This document shows, piece after piece, positions 51,706 through 60,832 of a stretch of 64,000 bases of DNA. The position numbers and the translations under genes were made by a program. Every line of letters starts with the position of its first letter. Within the stretch, counting starts at the first letter, position 1. The stretch covers positions 622,457 through 686,456 of the forward strand of contig NZ_QAJL01000004.1 in assembly GCF_003852525.1 (NCBI RefSeq), given 5' to 3'. Source of the DNA: Pedobacter sp. KBW06. GTDB taxonomy: Bacteria; Bacteroidota; Bacteroidia; Sphingobacteriales; Sphingobacteriaceae. Below the pieces are notes generated by a model. The model made no database searches. It saw only the letters and a program-made list of their open reading frames with translations, and was not told the DNA's origin.

Positions 51706-52782
51706 ATGTCCCTATTATTCTCCCCAATACAGATCAAAAACCTGCGCTTAAAAAATAGAATTGTGGTCTCTCCGATGTGCCAGTACTCTGCCGAAGAAGG
51801 ATTTGCGACCGACTGGCACCTGGTTCACCTCGGAAGCCGGGCCATAGGTGGTGCCGGCCTGGTGATCCAGGAAGCAAGCGCCATCTCTCCCGAAGGCAGG
51901 ATCACGGCAGAAGATCTCGGAATCTGGACAGACGACCATATCCCTATGCTCAAAAGAATCACCACTTTCATACAGGCAAACGGAGCGGTTGCAGGCATAC
52001 AGCTCGCTCATGCCGGAAGAAAAGCCAGCTTTCTTGCCCCCTGGCAAGGCGGCAAACAGAAACCGGAAAAAGAAGGCGGCTATAAAGCCTTTGCACCCAG
52101 TCCAATCCCTTTCCATGAAGGAGATGAAGCCCCCTTTGAACTCGACCTCTCCGGCATAGAAAAAATAAAATCAGATTTCAAAGCCGCAGCGAAAAGAGCC
52201 TGGAAAGCCGGATATCAGGTGATAGAAATACATGCAGCCCATGGGTACCTGCTCCATCAATTCCTCTCTCCTTTAAGCAATCAAAGAAATGACCAATATG
52301 GAGGATCTTTTGAAAACAGGATCCGCCTGCTCCTGGAAGTCATTGAAAATGTTCAGCAAATCTGGCCTGCCGACCAAGCCCTGTTTGTCCGCATTTCCGC
52401 GACCGACTGGGCAGAAGGCGGATGGACACCCATGGACTCTATTCTCCTCTCCAAAATCCTGAAAGAAAAAGGTGTTGACCTCATTGACTGCTCCTCCGGC
52501 GGACTTGCTGTTCAGCAGCAAATTCCCGTATCCGCAGGCTATCAGGTTCCTTTTGCTGCGTCCATAAAACGGGAGAGCGGAATTCTTACGGGAGCAGTCG
52601 GGCTGATTACCGAAGCACAACAGGCAGAAGAAATCCTGCAAAGCCAGCAGGCAGACCTCATCTTTCTGGCCAGAGAACTCCTTAGAGATCCTTATTTTCC
52701 CTTACATGCTGCCCTGGAGCTACAGGAGGACATCCATTGGCCCGAGCAATACGAAAGAGCGAAGCCCAGAAAAACCAGATAG
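51706..52782 (+). CDS. Old yellow enzyme-type NADH:flavin oxidoreductase, YqjM subgroup
   Basis: 358 residues from the ATG at 51706 (a TTG-started extension from 51682 is unlikely). TIM-barrel FMN enzyme that reduces activated C=C bonds. SPMCQYSAEEG holds the Cys and Tyr typical of the YqjM subgroup. EIHAAHGYLLHQFLSPLSN carries the His pair that binds substrate, followed by QYGGSFENRIRLL. The physiological substrate is unknown. It follows the M28 gene by 61 bp, and an A/T-rich inverted repeat lies between them. Confidence 0.9.
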   Translation: MSLLFSPIQIKNLRLKNRIVVSPMCQYSAEEGFATDWHLVHLGSRAIGGAGLVIQEASAISPEGRITAEDLGIWTDDHIPMLKRITTFIQANGAVAGIQLAHAGRKASFLAPWQGGKQKPEKEGGYKAFAPSPIPFHEGDEAPFELDLSGIEKIKSDFKAAAKRAWKAGYQVIEIHAAHGYLLHQFLSPLSNQRNDQYGGSFENRIRLLLEVIENVQQIWPADQALFVRISATDWAEGGWTPMDSILLSKILKEKGVDLIDCSSGGLAVQQQIPVSAGYQVPFAASIKRESGILTGAVGLITEAQQAEEILQSQQADLIFLARELLRDPYFPLHAALELQEDIHWPEQYERAKPRKTR

Positions 52783-52829
52783 AAAAAGATTTCGTAAGTC
52801 AAGGTAATTCCTAACTAAAACGCCTACCT

Positions 52830-54368
52830 ATGAAAAACCTTGACTTACGGGGATCCCGCTTGCCAAAACTTCTTTTGGTCATCCTCCTGCTCTGCACCAC
52901 CATTAGCGCCTGCAAAAAAGATAGAAATCATACCCCGGATCCGGATGTACCTTTATCTGGTCCCGATCAGGAGTTCTATGCCTTATCCAATAACACCCTT
53001 CTGAAATTCAACGCGAAGGATGTTAGTAAATCCATTTCTTCCGTCGCCATCTCCGGATTACCCGGAACTGAAAAAATACTGAGTATTGATTTTCGTCCTG
53101 CCACAGGAGAACTATATGGGGTCAGCAATGCCAGCAAGCTATATGTTATCCGATTAAATGGTGCTGCAAGAGCAATTGGAACAGGATTCAGTCCAACACT
53201 CAGTGGCACAATAGCAAGCATAGACTTTAACCCAACCGTAGACCGGATCAGGTTAATTACCAATACCGGACAAAATTTAAGAATCCATCCCGAAACAGGT
53301 GCTGTTGCGGCTACCGATGGAAACATCAATGGGGTAAGCAATGCAGTTGTATCTGGTGCCGCTTATACCAATAGCAAAGCTGGTGCATCATCAACAATCC
53401 TCTTTGATATTGACATTACTACAAAAAAACTATACAAACAGGATCCTCCAAACGACGGAAAACTGATCGAAGTTGGCAGTCTTGGTGTAGAAATCGGCAG
53501 CAGCAGCAGCTTCGACATCTCTCCGGACAACAGCAAAGCGCTTGCCGCAGGAACAACCAATGGCCTTTCCAACATTTACACCATCAATCTGGAAACAGGA
53601 AAAGCAACCCTGGCAGGAAAATTCCCAATGTCCAGCCCAATCGAAGGAATTGCGATCCCCACAGATCCGGTAGCCTATGCCGTAGACAATGCCAACAACT
53701 TTTTAATCTTTAACCCGATGAGTCCTGCCATTGTAGTCTCTAAACCGATTACCGGCCTGGCCCCTTCAGAAAGCATCGTAGGAATTGATTTCAGACCTGC
53801 AAACGGACAAATCTACGCGCTGGGAAGCCTGAGCCGTCTATATACGATCAACACAGCAACAGGAGCCCTGACCCCGGTTGGCGCGGGAACGTTAACCACA
53901 GCCTTACTGGGTACTGCTTTTGGGTTTGATTTCAACCCTACTGTAGACCGCATTCGTATTGTCAGCAATACCGGACAGAACCTGAGGATACACCCTGAAA
54001 CAGGTGCGGTAGCATCTGTAGATGGAATCCTAAAACCAGGAAGCCCCGCTATAAGTGCCGCAGCATACACGAATAATTTCGCTGGTGCTACTGAAACGAC
54101 CTTATTCGACATAGACCACGCAACAGATAAGCTCTACAAACAAACGCCTCCAAATGACGGCACTTTAGTGGAAGTCGGAAGCCTGGGTTTAAATGCCGAA
54201 AGCACCAACGGGTTTGACATCGGAAGTGTTTCAGGCACTGCCTACGCCATCCTTACCGTTGGCGGCACGAATAAAATATATACCATTAACCTAAATACCG
54301 GCGCGGCCACTGCTATCGGGGATTTCTCCAAAACAGTCACTGCAATGACGGTCGGCTTAGGACTATAA
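52830..54368 (+). CDS. Lipoprotein with two DUF4394 domains
   Basis: 512 residues. A lipoprotein signal (TTISAC, Cys about 28) is followed by a linker and two tandem copies of the DUF4394 beta-propeller-like domain, about residues 50-280 and 285-512. Each copy repeats SIDFRPATGELYGVS / GIDFRPANGQIYALG, then FNPTVDRIRLITNTGQNLRIH / FNPTVDRIRIVSNTGQNLRIH, then YKQDPPNDGKLIEVGSLG / YKQTPPNDGTLVEVGSLG. The two copies also share DNA similarity, so the gene arose by internal duplication. It is exposed at the envelope; function is unknown. A hairpin terminator follows. Confidence 0.85.
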   Translation: MKNLDLRGSRLPKLLLVILLLCTTISACKKDRNHTPDPDVPLSGPDQEFYALSNNTLLKFNAKDVSKSISSVAISGLPGTEKILSIDFRPATGELYGVSNASKLYVIRLNGAARAIGTGFSPTLSGTIASIDFNPTVDRIRLITNTGQNLRIHPETGAVAATDGNINGVSNAVVSGAAYTNSKAGASSTILFDIDITTKKLYKQDPPNDGKLIEVGSLGVEIGSSSSFDISPDNSKALAAGTTNGLSNIYTINLETGKATLAGKFPMSSPIEGIAIPTDPVAYAVDNANNFLIFNPMSPAIVVSKPITGLAPSESIVGIDFRPANGQIYALGSLSRLYTINTATGALTPVGAGTLTTALLGTAFGFDFNPTVDRIRIVSNTGQNLRIHPETGAVASVDGILKPGSPAISAAAYTNNFAGATETTLFDIDHATDKLYKQTPPNDGTLVEVGSLGLNAESTNGFDIGSVSGTAYAILTVGGTNKIYTINLNTGAATAIGDFSKTVTAMTVGLGL

Positions 54369-54391
54369 TTCATTTTCACCTGCTTATGATC

Positions 54392-54421
54392 AAAGCCATG
54401 TCCCCCGGGATATGGCTTTTT
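54392..54421 (+). terminator. Terminator of the DUF4394 gene
   Basis: AAAGCCAT (54392-54399) pairs with ATGGCTTT (54412-54419), with an inner CCC/GGG, and TTTTTG follows. Confidence 0.75.
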
Positions 54422-54507
54422 GGGTATAAATCTTTTAACAATTTTATTTCTTTAAACCAATTTGCCTTAATTTCGTTTAATCTTATAACAAGTAACAAAG
54501 ACAAATT

Positions 54508-54813
54508 ATGTTCGATAAACTAATGGCCGCACAACAAAAGGCCGATGAAATAAAAAAGAGATTAGATACAGTATCCGTATTTGCTGAAGTAGAAGGCGGT
54601 GCGATCCGCGTTACTGCTACTGCAAACAAAGCGATTACGGCTATTGAGATTGAAGAAGAATTTTACAAACAGGCAGACAAAGAAGAAGTAGAAGAGCTTT
54701 TGCTGACTGCCATCAACAAAGCCCTTGCTCAGGCAGACATCGTTTCTGCAACAGAAATGCAGGCTGCAACAAAAGATATGCTGGGTGGCCTTGGCGGAAT
54801 GTTCGGCCAATAG
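54508..54813 (+). CDS. ybaB: YbaB/EbfC-type nucleoid-associated protein
   Basis: 101 residues. Two helices flank a short beta sheet: FDKLMAAQQKADEIKKRLD, the strands VFAEVEGGAIRVTATANKAITAIEI, and the second helix EVEELLLTAINKALAQADIVSATEMQ, ending GGLGGMFG. The fold forms dimers that bind DNA. It is followed 39 bp later by an MBL-fold gene. Often this protein lies by dnaX and recR; here it does not. The function as a DNA-binding protein is from family. Confidence 0.88.
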   Translation: MFDKLMAAQQKADEIKKRLDTVSVFAEVEGGAIRVTATANKAITAIEIEEEFYKQADKEEVEELLLTAINKALAQADIVSATEMQAATKDMLGGLGGMFGQ

Positions 54814-54852
54814 ACCAACAGGCAAATAGTTTTAAATCTTAATTTTCCCATC

Positions 54853-55530
54853 ATGAAGTATACCTATTATGGACAATCCTGCTTCTTACTGGAAGCAGAT
54901 GGCAAAAAGTTTCTTTTCGATCCTTTTATTACTCCAAATACACTTGCCAAACATATCGACATCAGCAGCATTGAGGCCGATTATATCCTGGTAAGCCATG
55001 GTCATGGCGATCATGTTGCCGATCTGGTAACAATCGCAAAACAAACCAATGCATTGGTCATCGCCATGCCGGAGGTAGCACATTGGGCAGAAACACAAGG
55101 GGTCACAAATCTGCACCCCATGAATTATGGCCCACAGAAATTCGACTTCGGGAAACTAAGAATGGTATGGGCAGCCCATTCCAGCTCTATGCCTGACGGA
55201 AGCTACGGAGGAAACCCTGCAGGTTTTGTCCTGGAAACTGCCGGAAAGTCCATCTACTTCGCAGGAGATACCTCATTAACGATTGAAATGAAGCTCCTTG
55301 CAGAACTTTATAACCTGGACTACGCCATTCTGCCTATCGGTGGAAATTACACAATGGACGTAGATGATGCCCTGATCGCGACTAAATATTTTGATTGTGA
55401 TAAGGTAATCGGGGTTCATTACAACACCTTCCCAGTCATAGAAATTGACACCAAAGAAGCGATTGCCAAATTCGAAAGAGAAAACAAAATCCTGTTACTC
55501 CCTGCAATCGGAGAAACGATCGACCTCTAA
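54853..55530 (+). CDS. MBL-fold metal-dependent hydrolase (UPF0173 type)
   Basis: 225 residues. VSHGHGDHVADL is the HxHxDH metal motif; FAGDTSLTIEMKLLAE and GVHYNTFPVIEID supply the Asp and last His ligands. FDPFITPN and AAHSSSMPDG are typical of the UPF0173/YtkL group. It probably hydrolyses an ester or phosphoester, but the substrate is not known. No signal peptide, so cytoplasmic. It follows ybaB closely and is probably co-transcribed. Confidence 0.87.
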   Translation: MKYTYYGQSCFLLEADGKKFLFDPFITPNTLAKHIDISSIEADYILVSHGHGDHVADLVTIAKQTNALVIAMPEVAHWAETQGVTNLHPMNYGPQKFDFGKLRMVWAAHSSSMPDGSYGGNPAGFVLETAGKSIYFAGDTSLTIEMKLLAELYNLDYAILPIGGNYTMDVDDALIATKYFDCDKVIGVHYNTFPVIEIDTKEAIAKFERENKILLLPAIGETIDL

Positions 55531-55619
55531 AGAATTTAAGGCACAAACCCTAAATAAAATAAAACGCCTGAAATAAAACCCTGCCTTTATGAAACGCCAA
55601 AGGAGGAGCAGGATTTAAA

Positions 55620-55709
55620 AAAAAATCATATATGCTAAGAGATTCCTAGGAAATTTTGCCCTTCTTCAGGGCAAAAGATTCCAGAATCGAATAGTATATA
55701 TGATTTTTT
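55620..55709. repeat. Nested palindromic element between the MBL gene and polA
   Basis: The outer arms (55620-55637 and 55692-55709, 18 bp each) pair with one mismatch. Inside lies a perfect 8-bp hairpin TTTTGCCC/GGGCAAAA (55654-55661, 55669-55676). A shorter CCTGC/GCAGG pairing precedes it (about 55580-55611). It sits in a 266-bp gap between two convergent genes. It may be a terminator pair, a mobile palindromic repeat or a structured RNA. Confidence 0.6.
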
Positions 55710-55796
55710 AAGTATAAGTAAGAAATAAAAGAAGTAAGAAATTAAAAGGTAAAAGGTAAATAAGCAATCAGGAAACAGAATAAAAAATCCTGAAAC

Positions 55797-58613
55797 CTAG
55801 TGTGCTTCCAGCCAGTTAACCCCTTCTCCAATCTCCACTTCAATAGGTACCGTCGTCTTGATCGCTGTCTTCATCCGATGTGAAATGATCTTTTTCATCG
55901 CTTCAACCTCTGTCTTTAACACATCGAACACCAACTCATCATGTACCTGCATGGTCATTTTCGACTGCAAGCCCTGATCCTGAATGTCCTTATGAATATT
56001 AATCATCGCCACCTTAATCATATCTGCTGCTGAGCCCTGTATTGGCGCATTAATCGCATTTCGCTCTGCAAAACCACGTACCGTCTGATTCGCAGAATTA
56101 ATGTCCCTCAAATACCTTCTTCTCCCTAAAATCGTCTCCACAAAGCCATTCTCACGGGCAAAGTTCATTGTATCAGACATGTATCTTTTAATCCCCGGAT
56201 ACTGTGTAAAATACTGTTCTATAATCTCTGCAGCTTCTTTTCTTGGAATCCCCAGGTTCTGAGAAAGACCGAAGGCAGACTGACCATAAATGATCCCAAA
56301 ATTTACTGCTTTTGCATTTCTTCTCTGGTTAGGCGTTACTTCTTCAATGGTAATTCCATAAACCCTGGCAGCTGTTGCCGTGTGAATATCGATCCCTTTA
56401 CTAAAAGCATCCAGCATATTCTCTTCCTTACTAATGTCGGCAATGATACGAAGTTCTATCTGAGAGTAATCCGCAGAAAGCAATACATGGTTTTCATCTC
56501 TTGGAATAAAAGCTTTACGCACCTCTCTGCCGCGATCGCTGCGAATCGGAATGTTTTGCAGGTTCGGATTATTAGAGCTCAACCTGCCTGTTGCAGCAAC
56601 TGCCTGGTTATAGCTCGTATGCACCCTTCCTGTTTTAGGGTTCACCAGTAAAGGAAGCGCATCAACATAAGTCGATTTCAGTTTCTGTAACTGGCGGAAA
56701 TCCAGGATGTCCTGTACAATATCACTTTTATGTGCCAATGCCAGTAATACATCTTCTCCGGTCTGGTACTGTCCCGTCTTGGTTTTCTTTGCCTTAGGGT
56801 CCAGTTGAAGTTTATCAAACAGCACTTCTCCCAATTGCTTTGGTGAGGCCAGATTGAAAGTCACTCCACATTTATCATAAACGTTCTGTTCAAACTTTCT
56901 GATGTCTGTTTCCAGTTCTTTAGAATAGTTGATCAACGTCCCTATATCAATTTTAACACCTTCTTTTTCGATATCTGCCAACACATAAACCAATGGGTTT
57001 TCTACATCCCTGGCCAGTTCTTCGGCATTTAGTTCTTTCAGCATTGGCCTGAAAATGTTTGCCAGCTGTAAGGTTACATCCGCATCTTCCGCAGCATAGT
57101 CGACTACCTGTTCTACCGGAACGTCCCTCATATTTCCCTGGTTCTTTCCTTTTGGTCCGATCAGTTTGGTGATGGATACCGGAGTATAGCCCAAATAATT
57201 TTCGGATAATACGTCCATATTGTGTCTGGTATCAGGGTCGATCAGGTAATGGGCAAGCATCGTATCAAATAACTTTCCTTTTACAGAGATGCCATACCAT
57301 TTCAGGATCAGGATGTCATATTTGATATTCTGACCAATCTTGGCAATATTTTCATTCTCCAACACGGCCCTGAACTCTTCCAGGATCGGCTGTACTTCAT
57401 CTATGTTGGCCGACAAAGGAATATAATATCCTTCTCCCGGTTTTGTACTGAAAGACAATCCCACCAGTTCGGCAAGGTTGGCATCCGTACCTGTTGTTTC
57501 TGTGTCTACGCAAATGCTTTCCTGCTGCGCTAAATGCGCAATCAGCGATTGACAAAGCTCAGCCGTATCTACCAGGCGGTAATCATGTGGAATATTTTCT
57601 ATCGTCTTAAAGGGTTCAGATTCATCAAACAAGGATGGCGCAGTTACAAATGTGGCTGTTTTTGCCTTGACAGGCTCTGCCACTGCATTCCCAAACAGGT
57701 CGATTTGTTGTGAGCCTGTTCCTTTGGCCTCATTTACATTGAATCCTTCTCCAAAAACGCGTTTACCAATTGTTCTGAATTCCAGTTCTGCAAACAGCGG
57801 CTCCAATAATTCCCTGCTTGGTTCTTCCAGGATCAGGGTATCCGGATTAAATTCTACCGGAACATCCAAAATGATCGTTGCTAACTTTTTAGAGATCATT
57901 CCCTGTTCGGCAAAGTTTTCTACATTCTCTCTTTGCTTTCCTTTCAGTTCATGAGCATTGGCAATGATGTTTTCCATCGAGCCATATTGTTTGATCAGTG
58001 ATTTCGCTGTTTTCTCTCCGATTCCGGGGATTCCAGGAATATTGTCCACTGCATCTCCCCATAAACCAAGGATATCAATTACCTGAAGTACATTTTCAAT
58101 TTCCCATTTGGCGAGCACTTCTGCAACGCCCAGGATTTCCATTTCATTGCCCATCCTGGCGGGCTTATAAATAAAGATGTTCTCCGATACCAGCTGTGCA
58201 AAATCCTTGTCAGGGGTCATACAATACACCTGAAAGCCCTGTTTTTCGCCCTCTTTGGCCAATGTTCCAATGATGTCATCGGCTTCGAATCCATCTTTGG
58301 TGATGACCGGAATGTTAAAGCCTTCAATCAGCCTGAAGACATAAGGTAAGGCTGCGGAAAGGTCTTCCGGCATGGCCTGTCTGTGGGCTTTGTAAGCTTC
58401 AAAATCAGTATGTCTTTCTGTAGGCGCTTCTGTATCAAAAACCACCGCAATATGACTTGGTTTTTCTTTTTTAAGCACTTCCATTAAAGTGTTTGCAAAA
58501 CCCATCACAGCCGATGTATTGATGCCTGTGGAGGTAAACCGAGGGTTTTTACTCAATGCAAAATGCGCCCTGTAGATGAGCGCCATGCCGTCAAGAAGAA
58601 AAAGTTTTTTCAT
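55797..58613 (-). CDS. polA: DNA polymerase I
   Basis: 938 residues with all three domains. The 5' nuclease domain opens LFLLDGMALIYRAHFAL and holds GFEADDIIGTLA and DNIPGIPGIGEKTAKSL. The 3'-5' proofreading domain is intact: VDTETTGTD (Exo I), IGQNIKYDILIL (Exo II) and YAAEDADVTLQ (Exo III). The polymerase domain carries LSADYSQIELRIIADIS (motif A), RRNAKAVNFGIIYGQSAFGL (motif B) and QVHDELVFDV (motif C). It acts in repair and Okazaki-fragment processing. It is a single-gene unit; the upstream 197 bp are shared with a divergent secreted-protein gene. Confidence 0.97.
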   Translation of the reverse strand: MKKLFLLDGMALIYRAHFALSKNPRFTSTGINTSAVMGFANTLMEVLKKEKPSHIAVVFDTEAPTERHTDFEAYKAHRQAMPEDLSAALPYVFRLIEGFNIPVITKDGFEADDIIGTLAKEGEKQGFQVYCMTPDKDFAQLVSENIFIYKPARMGNEMEILGVAEVLAKWEIENVLQVIDILGLWGDAVDNIPGIPGIGEKTAKSLIKQYGSMENIIANAHELKGKQRENVENFAEQGMISKKLATIILDVPVEFNPDTLILEEPSRELLEPLFAELEFRTIGKRVFGEGFNVNEAKGTGSQQIDLFGNAVAEPVKAKTATFVTAPSLFDESEPFKTIENIPHDYRLVDTAELCQSLIAHLAQQESICVDTETTGTDANLAELVGLSFSTKPGEGYYIPLSANIDEVQPILEEFRAVLENENIAKIGQNIKYDILILKWYGISVKGKLFDTMLAHYLIDPDTRHNMDVLSENYLGYTPVSITKLIGPKGKNQGNMRDVPVEQVVDYAAEDADVTLQLANIFRPMLKELNAEELARDVENPLVYVLADIEKEGVKIDIGTLINYSKELETDIRKFEQNVYDKCGVTFNLASPKQLGEVLFDKLQLDPKAKKTKTGQYQTGEDVLLALAHKSDIVQDILDFRQLQKLKSTYVDALPLLVNPKTGRVHTSYNQAVAATGRLSSNNPNLQNIPIRSDRGREVRKAFIPRDENHVLLSADYSQIELRIIADISKEENMLDAFSKGIDIHTATAARVYGITIEEVTPNQRRNAKAVNFGIIYGQSAFGLSQNLGIPRKEAAEIIEQYFTQYPGIKRYMSDTMNFARENGFVETILGRRRYLRDINSANQTVRGFAERNAINAPIQGSAADMIKVAMINIHKDIQDQGLQSKMTMQVHDELVFDVLKTEVEAMKKIISHRMKTAIKTTVPIEVEIGEGVNWLEAH

Positions 58614-58810
58614 CAGTATGTCTTGTTTTTTGTATTATATTTTAAACTAACCCGGGCTGTTGACCCGCTTTTCATCAGATTCCTGCCATTAACCGGAGGA
58701 CTTAATGAAGATTTCAGGCCGCAACCAATGGCTTCGGATAAAGGTACTAATACTTAAATAATTGTTTGTCATTATCCATAACAACAACAAATAATTTCCG
58801 TTATTTGAGC

Positions 58811-59503
58811 ATGATGACTGCCGTAAAAACATTCAAACTGCTCTTGTTGCTGCTGATTGCCGCAATTGGGCTAAAAGCACAGGACATTGTGGTGATTTCG
58901 CCGGGAAATTTCCTCAGGGGAACCATTCAGGCAACAGATTATGCTTCCGTGGTCCTGACTAAAGATGATGAATCTGTTGTACAATACAGGGCAACCGATA
59001 TTCAGGAATTTGTGTGGAACGGGGAGACTTATGTCAGCAAGCCTATCGTCATCAAAAAGAAAATGGAACACCGTTTCTTTAAAATCCTGGAACAGGGTGC
59101 GGTTAACCTTTATGCCATTGGCGGAAGTACCGGCGTAGACATTCCGGAACCTAAAAGACGTCGTTTTACCCCAAGCATTGGTATCGGAGCCGGAAGCGGC
59201 GGATTTGGAGGCGTTGGTATGGGTGGAGGAATCAGCATCGGCGGAGGCCGAAACCGTCAGGAAGCCCCTGTCAGAAAAGTGATGCCTACTGCATTTTTCC
59301 TGGAAAAAATCGGTACCGGTCCCATGTCAGAACTCCCTGTTGAAGGCGGAAATTCCGAAGGAAAGAACCAGCAGATCAAAACTCTCCTGTTACAAAAGCT
59401 AACGAATGACGAGGATCTTGCAGAAAGAATAAAGGCCACAGAAAGCTTTGATGGAAAGCTGATCAGGGCCTTTGTTACCGCTTATAATGCCGTGCATAAA
59501 TAG
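58811..59503 (+). CDS. Secreted protein with a Gly-rich segment, unknown function
   Basis: 230 residues from the ATG at 58811 (the frame opens from a TTG at 58766). A signal peptide ends near LKAQ. The N-terminal third is beta-rich (IVVISPGNFLRGTIQATDYASVVLTKDDESVVQYRA). A Gly/Ile/Ser-rich stretch (about residues 125-155, GIGAGSGGFGGVGMGGG) follows, then a helical C-terminus with a DEDLAERIKATESFDGKLIRAF segment. I do not recognise a family. It is divergent from polA and convergent with tag. Confidence 0.65.
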   Translation: MMTAVKTFKLLLLLLIAAIGLKAQDIVVISPGNFLRGTIQATDYASVVLTKDDESVVQYRATDIQEFVWNGETYVSKPIVIKKKMEHRFFKILEQGAVNLYAIGGSTGVDIPEPKRRRFTPSIGIGAGSGGFGGVGMGGGISIGGGRNRQEAPVRKVMPTAFFLEKIGTGPMSELPVEGGNSEGKNQQIKTLLLQKLTNDEDLAERIKATESFDGKLIRAFVTAYNAVHK

Positions 59504-59527
59504 CCATTAAGCATATGGCGTTATCAT

Positions 59528-60088
59528 TTATTTGCTGATGCAACCTTCAATATGGTCATTCACCATACCTGTGGCTTGCATATGTGCATAGCAGATGGTT
59601 GTTCCGAAGAATTTAAACCCTCGTTTTTTCATGTCTTTACTGATGGCATCTGAAATTTCCGTACGGGCAGGGACCTCTCCCAGGGAAGCCCTGACATTTA
59701 CGATTGGCTTCCTATCGGGAACAAAGCCCCAGATATAATCAGAAAAAGTGCCAAACTCCTTTTGTATTGCGATGAAAAGCCGGGCATTATTGATGGCGGC
59801 CTTCACTTTCAGGCGATTTCTGATGATGCCTGTATCATTCATTAAACGTTCTTCATCGGCCTCCGTAAAAGCGGCTACTTTCTGTACGTCGAAATCAGCA
59901 AAAGCAGCTCTGTAACCATCCCTTCTTCTGAGAATGGTAATCCAGCTGAGTCCTGCCTGGGCGCCTTCAAGAATCAAAAACTCGAACAAGGTCTGGTCGT
60001 CATAAACCGGCTTTCCCCATTCTTCATCATGATATTTGATGTATTGCGGATCTGTACCGCACCATCCGCACCTGATTACTTCTTCCAT
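59528..60088 (-). CDS. tag: DNA-3-methyladenine glycosylase I
   Basis: 186 residues of the HhH-GPD-related Tag fold. It excises 3-methyladenine from DNA. The zinc ligands fit: Cys in RCGWCG near the start, His in KYHDEEWGKP, and the C-terminal HIEGCIS. Substrate-pocket segments FLILEGAQAGLSWITILRRRDGYRAAF and GFKFFGTTICYAHMQATGMVNDH are conserved. It lies at the end of a minus-strand run of repair-type genes, 4 bp after an AhpD-like gene. Confidence 0.93.
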   Translation of the reverse strand: MEEVIRCGWCGTDPQYIKYHDEEWGKPVYDDQTLFEFLILEGAQAGLSWITILRRRDGYRAAFADFDVQKVAAFTEADEERLMNDTGIIRNRLKVKAAINNARLFIAIQKEFGTFSDYIWGFVPDRKPIVNVRASLGEVPARTEISDAISKDMKKRGFKFFGTTICYAHMQATGMVNDHIEGCISK

Positions 60089-60092
60089 ATCC

Positions 60093-60434
60093 TTAAAGAC
60101 TAAGTTCGTCCCAGTACTCTACAGCTCTTCTGTAATGAGGGATTACGATGGAACCACCCACCAGATTGGCGATCATAAAGACCTCATTGATTTCCTCCTG
60201 ACTTACCCCTTCATGGAAACATTTTTCCAGGTGGTACTTGATGCAATCGTCGCAACGCAAAACCATAGAGGCCACTAATCCCAGCATCTCTTTGGTCTTC
60301 ACATTCAGGGCACCTTCGGCATAAGTCGTGGTATCCAAAGCGAAGAAGCGCTTGATATTGGTATTCGAGGTTTCCATGATCCTATCGTTCATTTTGGTCC
60401 GATAGTCGTTAAATTCTTCTACTAATTTGCCCAT
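60093..60434 (-). CDS. Carboxymuconolactone decarboxylase (AhpD-like) family protein
   Basis: 113 residues. It has the AhpD-type redox motif CDDCIKYH, in which the two Cys and the His act in peroxide or disulfide chemistry, followed by EVFMIANLVGGSIVIPH. These proteins are small helical oligomers, and the usual role is reduction of a peroxiredoxin or an unknown thiol reaction. Its gene starts 46 bp after the alkyltransferase-like gene and 4 bp before tag, so it is probably in one operon with them. No direct link to repair is known to me. Confidence 0.83.
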   Translation of the reverse strand: MGKLVEEFNDYRTKMNDRIMETSNTNIKRFFALDTTTYAEGALNVKTKEMLGLVASMVLRCDDCIKYHLEKCFHEGVSQEEINEVFMIANLVGGSIVIPHYRRAVEYWDELSL

Positions 60435-60480
60435 ATTAAAATTGTAAGTAAGTTCTGTTGATGCAATTCAGCTGCTCAGT

Positions 60481-60807
60481 TTATAATTCCAGCAGAGGAT
60501 TCCAGAGCAGCGCCTTAAAGTTTTGCACTTTATCATTTTTAACCACGATTCCCTCGGCTTCCAGCAATTCCTGCATCAGCTCCGGTGTTTTGAAATGAAA
60601 TTTTCCGGTGAGTAATCCACTGCTGTTGACCACCCTGTGGGCGGGAATAGGCGGATTTGCTGCTCCGGCATTGCTCATCGCATAGCCCACCATACGGGCA
60701 GAGCCACCGGCACCTAAACTTTTGGCAATGGCCCCATAGGAAGAAACCCTTCCTTTAGGAATCAGCCTTACCAATTCAAAAACCTGGTCATAAAATGATT
60801 GCTCCAT
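60481..60807 (-). CDS. Alkyltransferase-like protein (MGMT homologue lacking the active Cys)
   Basis: 108 residues, the C-terminal DNA-binding domain of O6-alkylguanine transferases. The core helix-turn-helix is RVSSYGAIAKSLGAGGSARMVGYAMSNA (about residues 20-47). The active-site motif PCHRV is PAHRV here, so Ala56 replaces the alkyl-accepting Cys. Such ATL proteins bind O6-alkylguanine and hand it to nucleotide excision repair. Its neighbours are tag and trmB on the same strand. Confidence 0.85.
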   Translation of the reverse strand: MEQSFYDQVFELVRLIPKGRVSSYGAIAKSLGAGGSARMVGYAMSNAGAANPPIPAHRVVNSSGLLTGKFHFKTPELMQELLEAEGIVVKNDKVQNFKALLWNPLLEL

Positions 60808-60832
60808 ATGGTGATCCTTTTTTATAGGTTAA

